Origin: Cognatiluteimonas profundi
GTDB taxonomy: Bacteria; Pseudomonadota; Gammaproteobacteria; Xanthomonadales; Xanthomonadaceae
Length of the DNA: 64,000 nt
Assembly (NCBI RefSeq): GCF_009792795.1
Contig: NZ_VKHQ01000003.1
Location: 124,001-188,000 of the forward strand
Direction of reading: 5' to 3'
Part shown: positions 57,059-64,000 of the stretch, in pieces
Position numbering within the stretch: position 1 is the stretch's first letter
How the letters are laid out: every line of letters starts with the position of its first letter
Made by a program: the position numbers and the translations under genes
Notes under the pieces: generated by a model
The model's input: the letters and a program-made list of their open reading frames with translations, nothing else
Told to the model about the DNA's origin: nothing
Database searches by the model: none

Positions 57059-58497
57059 GCCAGCGAGCGTTCGAGTGAGAGGCCCCAGTCGTCCAGTTGG
57101 TCCAGCAGCGCCATTCGCGGCCCTTCGTCGGCGTGCACGCCACGCAGGCGCGCCAACTCCATCCGGAAGCCTTCCAGGCTCAACTCGGACAGTCCGGACT
57201 CGGCCACGATGCGCTGGCGCCGGTAATCATCCCATCGCTGGCGTTCGCCATCGGTCAAGGTCCCGGGCCAGTTGCGCGCGCGATAGCGGAACAGCAACTC
57301 GACCAGGCGCTGGTCGGAGAAGGTGAACATGCGTGCGGCCAGCGCTTCCGGCGGCGTCGCGCGCACCTCGGCCAGTCGTCGCTTGTCGCCATCGCCGACG
57401 AAACCCTCGTAGAGGCTGGCATCGACGTCGCCGGGTTCGCGCGTCCGTCCGGCGGCATACACGCGACGGACCTTTTCCGCCAGCTCCGGGCCGACTTCGC
57501 GCAGGCGCGCAGCCTTGGCTTCGATGATCGCGGGCTCGATGCCAAGCCGCTCGAAGTCCCGCGCCTGCAGGTGTCCCCAGGCCACCAGCGATGGACAGCG
57601 GTTCAGGTGCACTTCCTTCAGGCCGATGCGCACTTCGCCCGGCGGCAGGTCGGCGGCGGGCGTGTACAGGCGATCGGCGATGTCATCCGCGTCCAGTGCG
57701 AGCAGCGCTTCGGGATCGCCATCCAGGTCGAACACGATCACCCGGTTGTCGATGTGCGGATGCCGCGCCAATGGCAGCACGGCGGCCGCGCACATCCGCG
57801 ACGCCGGGTAGCGCTGGGAGACGTGCAGCACCGGCGACATGCCGACGGTGTCCAGCAACTGCGCGGCGCGGCGCTTGTTGCGCAACTGCAGGGCGTAATC
57901 CCACAGTTTTGGTTGCGCGCTGCGCAGCTTGCGCGCAAGGCCGATCAGGGCGCGCACGTCGGACAGGGCTTCGTGCGCATCGCCCGTGCGCACGTCGTTG
58001 GCCACGGCGAGATGCTCCAGCCGGAACGAGGTCGCGCCATCCTCGCGTTGCGGCCACACCAGGCCGTCCGGGCGCAGCGCATGCGCCAGCCGCAGGACGT
58101 CCAGCAGGTCCCATCGACAGTTGCCGCCGCGCCATTCGCGTTCGTAGGCATCGTGGAAGTTGCGGAACAGGCCATGACGGATGAACTCGTCGTCGAAGCG
58201 CAGCGAGTTGTAGCCCAGCGTGCAGGTTTCCGGCCGGGCCATCTCCTCGACGATGCGCGCGAACGCCTCGGCCTCGTTGACGCCATCGCGCAACGCCTGC
58301 TGCGGCGTGATTCCGGTGATCAGCGTCGCCACGGGGGAGGGCAGCAGGTCGTCCGCCGGCTTGACGAAGAAGCTGATCGGTTCGTCGACCTCGCCCAGGT
58401 CGGTGTCGGTGCGGATGGCGGCGAACTGCGCGATGCGCGTCGTGCGCGGATCGGCGCCGAAGGTTTCGAGGTCGTAGAACAGGAAGCTGGCGGTCAT
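57055..58497 (-). CDS. sbcB: Exodeoxyribonuclease I
   Basis: 3'-to-5' single-strand exonuclease used in mismatch repair and recombination. The 480 residues follow E. coli ExoI. The DEDDh nuclease core contains FYDLETFGADPRTTRIAQFA, TLGYNSLRFDDEFIRHGLFRN and HEALSDVRALIGLARKL. An SH3-like and an extended helical C-terminal part follow (RYRARNWPGTLTDGERQRW). Metal-binding Asp and Glu of DLE and the HxxxxD set are visible. It overlaps the DUF2461 gene downstream as ATGA. Confidence 0.94.
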   Translation of the reverse strand: MTASFLFYDLETFGADPRTTRIAQFAAIRTDTDLGEVDEPISFFVKPADDLLPSPVATLITGITPQQALRDGVNEAEAFARIVEEMARPETCTLGYNSLRFDDEFIRHGLFRNFHDAYEREWRGGNCRWDLLDVLRLAHALRPDGLVWPQREDGATSFRLEHLAVANDVRTGDAHEALSDVRALIGLARKLRSAQPKLWDYALQLRNKRRAAQLLDTVGMSPVLHVSQRYPASRMCAAAVLPLARHPHIDNRVIVFDLDGDPEALLALDADDIADRLYTPAADLPPGEVRIGLKEVHLNRCPSLVAWGHLQARDFERLGIEPAIIEAKAARLREVGPELAEKVRRVYAAGRTREPGDVDASLYEGFVGDGDKRRLAEVRATPPEALAARMFTFSDQRLVELLFRYRARNWPGTLTDGERQRWDDYRRQRIVAESGLSELSLEGFRMELARLRGVHADEGPRMALLDQLDDWGLSLERSLA

Positions 58498-58564
58498 GGT
58501 CTGGGTGGCGGGTGTGGCGACGTCAGCATGCCCGGGCCCCGTATCGTCCCGTGAGACCGGCGAT

Positions 58565-59917
58565 TCAGGCCGAAACCGTCAGTGGCGACAGCTGGCGTTC
58601 GACTTCCGCGTCGAGCCACGGCCAGTCGATGCCGTCCAGCGACGTGCGCCCGCGGGTCGCCTCCACCAGCAGTTCGCGCTGGATGCGGCCACGTTCGAGC
58701 GCGGTGGCGTACGGAATCCGGCGGAAGGTCACCATGGCGTAGCGGGGGACGAAACGGTCCGGATGGCGCTCGGCCAGGCTGCGCTCCAGCGCACGCTGCA
58801 GCAGGAAATCGGCGTCGTCGACGCGCTCGCGCATCTCCAGGTAGTTTTCCAGCGCCATCTGCTGGATCGCCAGGGCGTTCGGCCTGCGCACGGATTCGAA
58901 GGCCGCGAAAGCCGTCGCCAGGTCCGGGTCGGAATCCAGTTGATCGGCGAGCGACACGCAGTCCTCGAATGCGCAGTTCATGCCCTGGCCATGGAACGGC
59001 ACCATGGCGTGCGCTGCGTCGCCCACCAGCACGGCGCGGCCGTCGAGCGTCCAGCGATCCAGGTACAACGTGGCCAGCGTGCCGGTGGGGTGGGATTCGA
59101 AATCCTTCTCGAGGTCCGGCATCAGCGGCAGCGCGTCGGCGAAGTCGCGCTGGAACAGCCCGCGCGCGTCTTCGCCCGACACGACGGTCTCGAAGCTCGG
59201 GTCGCCCTTGTTGGGCAGGAACAGCGTCACCGTGAAGGTGCGTTCGTCGTTGGGCAAGGCAATGCACATGTAACGTCCACGCGGCCAGATGTGCAGCGCG
59301 TGTGGTTCGATGCTGAATCCACCGTCCACGCGCGGCGGGATCTCCAGCTCCTTGTAGCCATGGTCCAGCCATTCCAGGCGTTCGCCCAGCGGCGCGACGC
59401 GGTCGATCTGCTGGCGCACGATCGAACCGGCACCGTCGGCGCCAACCAGCGCATTGAATACGTGCGTGTGTGGGCCGTCACCGAGGAAGGTCGCCGTGCG
59501 CGTGCTGAAATCGACGCTGTCCAGGCGGCGGTCGAAATGCAGGCGGGCGCCGGCTGTTTCCGCGGCATCGATGAGCGTGAGATTGAGGTCGCCCCGGCTC
59601 ACCGACCAGATCACTTCGGAATCGTCACGGCCATAGCGCTGCAGCTGCTGGCTGCCGTCGGCGAAATGCACCATGCGGCCGCGCATCATCACGGCCTTGT
59701 CCATGACGGCGTCGGCCGCGTCGGCACTGCGCAGGGCATGCAGGCCGCGTTCGGCCAGCGCCAGGTTGATCGAGCGGCCGCCGGCGTAACCGGCGACGCG
59801 CGGATCGCCGCGTCGCTCGTAGACGTCGACCTCCCACCCACGCCGCGCCAGCAATGTCGCCAGCAACGCACCGGCAAGGCCGGCGCCGACGATGGTCAGC
59901 TGCCGTGGGGACGTCAT
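58565..59917 (-). CDS. kmo: Kynurenine 3-monooxygenase
   Basis: FAD- and NADPH-dependent hydroxylation of L-kynurenine to 3-hydroxykynurenine in tryptophan degradation. The 450 residues show the Rossmann motif IVGAGLAGALLATLLARRGWEV, GRSINLALAERGLHAL and the FAD-ribityl segment VLVGDAAHAMVPFHGQGMNCAFEDC, all diagnostic of KMO. Overlaps kynU upstream as ATGA, with ACMSD before that, so three enzymes of the route are consecutive. In the usual order kynureninase would also act on the product to make 3-hydroxyanthranilate. Confidence 0.94.
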   Translation of the reverse strand: MTSPRQLTIVGAGLAGALLATLLARRGWEVDVYERRGDPRVAGYAGGRSINLALAERGLHALRSADAADAVMDKAVMMRGRMVHFADGSQQLQRYGRDDSEVIWSVSRGDLNLTLIDAAETAGARLHFDRRLDSVDFSTRTATFLGDGPHTHVFNALVGADGAGSIVRQQIDRVAPLGERLEWLDHGYKELEIPPRVDGGFSIEPHALHIWPRGRYMCIALPNDERTFTVTLFLPNKGDPSFETVVSGEDARGLFQRDFADALPLMPDLEKDFESHPTGTLATLYLDRWTLDGRAVLVGDAAHAMVPFHGQGMNCAFEDCVSLADQLDSDPDLATAFAAFESVRRPNALAIQQMALENYLEMRERVDDADFLLQRALERSLAERHPDRFVPRYAMVTFRRIPYATALERGRIQRELLVEATRGRTSLDGIDWPWLDAEVERQLSPLTVSA

Positions 59918-61191
59918 CGCGCAGCCTCGCGCCAGGATTCCACGGCCCGCACGAACCGCAGGATATCGACGTGGCTGTTGTACAGCGGAGCCGGCGAAAT
60001 GCGGATGACATCGGGCTCGCGCCAGTCGCCCACCACGCCGGCATTGGCGAGGAATTCGAACAGGTGGAGGCCCTGTTCCCGGCCTCCGGTCACGCGCAGG
60101 GACAACTGCGCGCCGCGCTGGGCGGGATCGCGTGGCGTGAGGATCTGCAACGTCGCTTCCAGTCGCTCGTGGATCAGTGCCTCCAGGTAACCGGTCAGTC
60201 GCAGCGATTTTTCGCGCAACGCGGTCATGCCGGTGCGCGAAAAAAGATCCAGCGATGCACGCAGCGGTGCGAGCGCCAGTACCGGCGGATTGCTCAACTG
60301 CCAGCCGTCGGCGCCCGGGGTCGGCGCGAATGTCGGCCCCATCCGGAATCGCGTTGCCTGCTCGTGTCCCCACCAGCCAGCGAACCGCGGCCGATCGCTG
60401 TGTGCGTGCCGCTCATGCACGAAGCAACCACCGACCGCGCCCGGACCGGCGTTCATGTACTTGTAATGGCACCAGACGGCGAAGTCGGCATCGCTGTCGT
60501 GCAACTGCAGCGGCAGGTTGCCCACGGCATGCGCGAGGTCGAAGCCGACGATCGCGCCGGCGGCATGGCCGAGTCGCGCGATTTCGCGCAGGTCGAAGGC
60601 CTGGCCGGTCCGATACTGCACGCCAGGCCAGAGGACCAGCGCCAGGCGCGGGCCGTGCTGTGCGATGGCACGCTCGATCGCGGCCATGCTGAAACTTCCA
60701 TCCACTCCATCAGGTTGCAGCTCGACAAGGTCGGTCGTCGGATCGAAGCCGTGGAATCGCAGTTGCGACTCGACCGCATGGCGATCCGACGGGAACGCGC
60801 CGGCCTCGATCAGGATTGCCGGTCGTTCCGCCGTTGGCCGGTAGAAGCTGACCATCATCAGGTGCAGGTTGGTGGTGAGCGAGTTCATCGCGACCACTTC
60901 GCCCGGCTGCGCACCGACCACGTCGGCCAGGCCGGACCGCACCATCTCGTGGTAAGGCATCCATGGGGCCGGGTCGCGGAAGTGGCCTTCGACGCCCTCC
61001 AATGCCCATTTATCGAGGACTTCCTCCACCATCGGACGCGCGCCGCGAGGCTGCAGCCCTAGCGAATTCCCGCAGAAATAGGCCTGCTCGATGCCGCCAT
61101 GCAGCGGGATGTGGAAGTTGTCACGCGATCGACGCAGCGGATCAGCGGCATCGAGGGCGATTGCGGTGTCGTCGCTATGGAGATCGGTCAT
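59914..61191 (-). CDS. kynU: Kynureninase
   Basis: PLP-dependent cleavage of (3-hydroxy)kynurenine to (3-hydroxy)anthranilate and alanine. The 425 residues contain FCGNSLGLQPRGARPMVEEVL, MNSLTTNLHLMMVSFYRPT, IVGFDLAHAVGNLPLQLH, and the PLP lysine in WCHYKYMNAGPGAVGGCFVH. RFAGWWGHEQATRF confirms family identity. It lies 15 bases after the ACMSD gene and overlaps kmo by four bases. The arrangement ACMSD-kynU-kmo suggests degradation of tryptophan through 3-hydroxyanthranilate, not NAD synthesis alone. Confidence 0.95.
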   Translation of the reverse strand: MTDLHSDDTAIALDAADPLRRSRDNFHIPLHGGIEQAYFCGNSLGLQPRGARPMVEEVLDKWALEGVEGHFRDPAPWMPYHEMVRSGLADVVGAQPGEVVAMNSLTTNLHLMMVSFYRPTAERPAILIEAGAFPSDRHAVESQLRFHGFDPTTDLVELQPDGVDGSFSMAAIERAIAQHGPRLALVLWPGVQYRTGQAFDLREIARLGHAAGAIVGFDLAHAVGNLPLQLHDSDADFAVWCHYKYMNAGPGAVGGCFVHERHAHSDRPRFAGWWGHEQATRFRMGPTFAPTPGADGWQLSNPPVLALAPLRASLDLFSRTGMTALREKSLRLTGYLEALIHERLEATLQILTPRDPAQRGAQLSLRVTGGREQGLHLFEFLANAGVVGDWREPDVIRISPAPLYNSHVDILRFVRAVESWREAAR

Positions 61192-61206
61192 GTGTGTCGC
61201 GACGCC

Positions 61207-62217
61207 TTACTTGAACCGTGCCGCGGTCAGCCCGAGCCATTCCAGCGCGGTGCCGTGATAGAGCCGCGCCTGTTCGGACGGGTCCAGGTCGAGTGCGGCG
61301 ATACCGGCACCCGGCGCCTGTTCGCCCAGCGGGAAGGGATAGTCGGTGCCCAGCATGACGCGCGACACGCCGCAGGTATCCAGCAGGTAGCGCAGCGCGC
61401 GATCGTCGGCAACCCACGAATCGAAATACAGGCGCGACAGGTAATCGCGTGGATTGCGGAAATTGTCGGTCGCGACCAGGTCCGGGCGCATGTTGAAGCC
61501 GTGCTCGATGCGGCCGATCGTGTAGGGGAAACTCCCGCCACCGTGGGCCAGGCATACCTTGAGCTTCGGCAGGCGCTCGAGCACGCCACCGAAGACCAGG
61601 CAACACGCGGCGCGCGACTGCTCGGCTGGCATGCCGACGAGCCATGGCAGCCAGTACTTCGGCATCGATTCGGCGCCCATCATGTCCCAGGGATGCACGA
61701 GGATCGCAGCACCAAGGTCACTGGCGGCTTCGAAGAAATCAAACAGCTCCGGCGCGTCGAGGTTCCAGTCGCCGACATGCGATCCGATCTGCACGCCCTG
61801 CAGCCCGAGCTGGTCCATGCAGCGTTCCAGTTCCTGGATCGCCAGTCGCGGCGACTGCAACGGCACCGTGCCGATGCCGGCGTAATGACGCGGGTAGTTG
61901 CGGCAGGTCAGCGCCATGTGGTCGTTGAGCGACTGGTGCAATTCAAGCGCATGGTGCGGCTTGGCCCAGTAACTGAACATCACCGGCACGGTGCTGATCA
62001 CCTGTACCTGCACGTCGAACCGCGCGTAGTCGTTGATGCGCTCCTGCGGATCCCAGGTCTTGGGCCAGATCTCGCGGAAGAACTTCCCGTCCTTGTAGAT
62101 GCGGTGGTGCCCGTCGTCGCCATGGTGGATGACGGGAAAGCGCGCATCGCCGTACTTGGCGGCAAGGTCCGGCCAGTCGCGGGGCAGGTAATGGGCGTGG
62201 ATGTCGATCTTGAGCAT
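61207..62217 (-). CDS. 2-amino-3-carboxymuconate-6-semialdehyde decarboxylase (ACMSD)
   Basis: Zinc amidohydrolase-fold decarboxylase that diverts the product of 3-hydroxyanthranilate dioxygenase toward catabolism and away from quinolinate/NAD. The 336 residues start MLKIDIHAHYLPRDWPDL with the HxH metal ligands. HPWDMMGAESMPKYWLPWL supplies a third His, AHGGGSFPYTIGRIEHG follows, and LGTDYPFPLGEQ gives the metal Asp. It lies first in the ACMSD-kynU-kmo unit; 3-hydroxyanthranilate dioxygenase and tryptophan dioxygenase are not present in the window. Confidence 0.92.
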   Translation of the reverse strand: MLKIDIHAHYLPRDWPDLAAKYGDARFPVIHHGDDGHHRIYKDGKFFREIWPKTWDPQERINDYARFDVQVQVISTVPVMFSYWAKPHHALELHQSLNDHMALTCRNYPRHYAGIGTVPLQSPRLAIQELERCMDQLGLQGVQIGSHVGDWNLDAPELFDFFEAASDLGAAILVHPWDMMGAESMPKYWLPWLVGMPAEQSRAACCLVFGGVLERLPKLKVCLAHGGGSFPYTIGRIEHGFNMRPDLVATDNFRNPRDYLSRLYFDSWVADDRALRYLLDTCGVSRVMLGTDYPFPLGEQAPGAGIAALDLDPSEQARLYHGTALEWLGLTAARFK

Positions 62218-62226
62218 GGCGCCAGT

Positions 62227-64000
62227 TTAACCAGCGACGGCGGCCGCTGCCGTCGCCGGCGCATCGCGGTCGGCGGGGCGCAGGAGATACGCGAGGGTAT
62301 CGACGCTGTCGGCGATGCGGTCGCAGGCATCGTCCATCGCCGTCGCGATGGGATCCTCCCGATCGACGAGCGGGAGCAGCACCGCATGGAGGCGACGTTC
62401 GGTCGGCCGCAACAAGGGGAGCTCGGCGGCTCGATCCCCGGCCAAGGCCTCGGCGATCCCACCGAGGATCGCGTCGGCCTGCCGTGCGAACGCCGCCATC
62501 TGTTCGCCTCCCGGCAATTGCGCCCCATCACGCGCCAGCGCTTCGAGCATGACCGTTGCGCGGATGAGGCGGCTGGCATTGGCCAGGATGGATTCGGCCT
62601 TCTTCAACTCGCTCGTCGACGCCCGGCGCATGGGCTCGGCGCGCAGGCGTTCCAGCGAGGCCTGGGCGTTGGTGCGGGCACGGCGCGCCGTGGCGCGGCT
62701 GTCCACGAGAGGTGCGATGGATCCGCTGCAGACCGCCGCCAGGTGGTTGCGATAGGCATCGATGAGGCGCCCCAGGTTGGCGCCGACCCGGCGTCCTTCC
62801 CACGTGGGCCACAGCGCGTAGGCGGCCAGTGCCAGCGCGCTGCCCAGCAGCGTGGCCACCAGTCGCGCATGCACCGCATCGGCTGGCGCGATGCCGGTAA
62901 ACGACAGCAGCAGGACCAGCATGCCGGTCAGCATGGCCACGCCGACGGCGTAGTTGACTGTCGCCAGCAGTCGGAACGCCATGCACAGCACGCCCATCAG
63001 GAGCAGTCGCAATGCCGCACCCTGCATGGCGTAGTGGGCGATGACGGTGGTGAGCAACAGGCCGGCAAAGGTGCCGGCGGTGCGCAGCACGCCGAAGCGC
63101 AAGGTGCCGCCGAAGTCGGGCTTGAGGACGATCGCAGCCGTCATCGGGATCCAGATGCCGTGGGGGATCGTGAGGGCGCGTTCGCACGCTGCGGCGAACC
63201 CCACGCACAGCGCGCAACGGACCGCATGGCGAAACGCGACCGATGTGCCATCGAGGTTGGCCCGCAACGTCGCAAGCGGGGCGTCGGATCTCAGCGCGCG
63301 GGGTAGGCGGACCTCCGACAACTGCGCCTGGATCTCGCCGCGGCTGCTGGCAAGGCGCGCGTTGCGCAGCAAGGCACGCAGCTGGCCCGTCAGGCTGTCG
63401 GCCCGGGTCCGTGCGATCCGCAGCAGGCGTGCATCGGATCGACGGCTGGTGGCCGCGATGGCGGCGCCCAGCGACCGCACGTCAGCCTCGATCGCTTCGA
63501 CGGACGCTTGCGGCGATTCCAGTTGGCCACTACGCACGGATTCGGACAGCACATCGAGGCTCCTGCCTGCATCGTCCAGTACGGCTTCGATGCATCGCCT
63601 CGCGGCTGCGTCTTCCAGCCGGGCGTGCAGGTCGCTCAGCGCAAGCAGGTCCATCCGCACGCGTTCGCAGATTTCCGCCACGACGCGGAACGATTGCATC
63701 GCCGCTCCGCGTGCGCGGTGTTCGCCGTGCAGCATGACCAGCGCCTCCAGGGCCGCCTGGGAGACTGGCGGCCTGAGCGCGGCATCGGGTCGCGAGCGGG
63801 CGGTGTCCGCCAACTGTTGCAACAGGTCAGCCAGCGCGAATCGCTCGGGTCGATACCGATGCAACGGCCATGCCGCCACCGCCAGCAACATCTGCAGCAG
63901 GCCGCCAGCGGAAATCAGCGCGGCGACGCCTGGCGCATTCGCGGGTGCCAGCCGCATGTCGGCCGTCACCATCATCACGATCATGCTCGTGAGCCCGACC
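62227..64000 (-). CDS. FUSC-family inner-membrane protein (N terminus beyond window)
   Basis: The frame is open through base 64000, so the start lies outside; 586 codons are visible. The C-terminal half shows the FUSC permease pattern IPHGIWIPMTAAIVLKPDFGGTLRFG and GVLRTAGTFAGLLLTTVIAH, with helices around ALRLLLMGVLCMAFRLLATV, MLTGMLVLLLSFTGIAPADA and RLVATLLGSALALAAYALWP. The N-terminal visible part has a hydrophobic segment (ALISAGGLLQMLLAVAAWPL) and a long soluble helical domain. Family members (YccS, AaeB-like) export aromatic acids or act in the envelope. It ends 9 bases before ACMSD, so it may share the kynurenine transcript and export an aromatic intermediate; that link is inference. 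Confidence 0.85.
   Translation of the reverse strand, partial: VGLTSMIVMMVTADMRLAPANAPGVAALISAGGLLQMLLAVAAWPLHRYRPERFALADLLQQLADTARSRPDAALRPPVSQAALEALVMLHGEHRARGAAMQSFRVVAEICERVRMDLLALSDLHARLEDAAARRCIEAVLDDAGRSLDVLSESVRSGQLESPQASVEAIEADVRSLGAAIAATSRRSDARLLRIARTRADSLTGQLRALLRNARLASSRGEIQAQLSEVRLPRALRSDAPLATLRANLDGTSVAFRHAVRCALCVGFAAACERALTIPHGIWIPMTAAIVLKPDFGGTLRFGVLRTAGTFAGLLLTTVIAHYAMQGAALRLLLMGVLCMAFRLLATVNYAVGVAMLTGMLVLLLSFTGIAPADAVHARLVATLLGSALALAAYALWPTWEGRRVGANLGRLIDAYRNHLAAVCSGSIAPLVDSRATARRARTNAQASLERLRAEPMRRASTSELKKAESILANASRLIRATVMLEALARDGAQLPGGEQMAAFARQADAILGGIAEALAGDRAAELPLLRPTERRLHAVLLPLVDREDPIATAMDDACDRIADSVDTLAYLLRPADRDAPATAAAAVAG

Overview
The window is a GC-rich stretch of bacterial chromosome, densely packed with genes and with no RNA genes, insertion sequences, prophage or CRISPR arrays that I can recognise. 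It most resembles a member of the Xanthomonadaceae/Lysobacteraceae (Luteimonas, Lysobacter or Stenotrophomonas type). The evidence is the smc-zipA-ligA and epmA-mtnA-gyrA gene order, methionine synthase split into two genes, glutamine at GyrA position 83, a kmo-kynU-ACMSD tryptophan-degradation block, and REP-like palindromes between genes. This assignment is inference from remembered family patterns, not a database match.

Layout. 1-1322 (minus): glk and the first part of pgl, entry into the Entner-Doudoroff pathway, with the last 79 codons of a GH1 beta-glucosidase left upstream. 1864-9782 (plus): smc, zipA, a short-chain dehydrogenase, ligA and a small SWIM zinc-finger protein. 9815-14667 (plus): epmA, mtnA, gyrA. 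14733-15871 (minus): peroxiredoxin and a ferritin-like protein. 16027-17580 (plus): Hsp20 and CbpA behind a sigma-32-like promoter. 17696-20966 (minus): PilH-like receiver, AcuI, LOG, a membrane protein and a methyltransferase. 21004-26621 (minus): the 2-oxoglutarate dehydrogenase operon sucA-sucB-lpdA. 26934-29993 (minus): purB, roxA and a small partner. 30084-31493 (plus): fumC. 31476-34917 (minus): a lipoprotein, then an ABC transporter operon with its GntR/YtrA regulator. 35208-39316 (plus): two FKBP isomerases, ugd, slyX, a DUF2058 protein. 39396-44183 (minus): ArsR-methyltransferase regulator and split metH. 44420-52492 (plus): acyl-CoA dehydrogenase, giant NAD-glutamate dehydrogenase, NAD kinase, 5'-nucleotidase. 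52496-58497 (minus): glycosidase plus glycosyltransferase, two small proteins, sbcB. 58565-64000 (minus): kmo, kynU, ACMSD and a FUSC membrane protein running off the window.

Most of this is core metabolism. Many adjacent genes overlap by the four bases ATGA, which suggests translational coupling.

The most unusual stretch is about 8550-9880. Base composition drops sharply inside the open ligA frame (hand counts of 60-base lines: 43/60 G+C at 8281, 30/60 at 8701, 24/60 at 9301, 20/60 at 9481) and recovers inside the first codons of epmA. The ligA frame stays intact, so the gene is a mosaic: catalytic domain native, helix-hairpin-helix and BRCT end foreign. The same tract carries the small SWIM gene, whose start overlaps the ligA stop. 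This tract is my leading candidate for something not previously described. The second is the ArsR-methyltransferase regulator coupled to the split metH genes.
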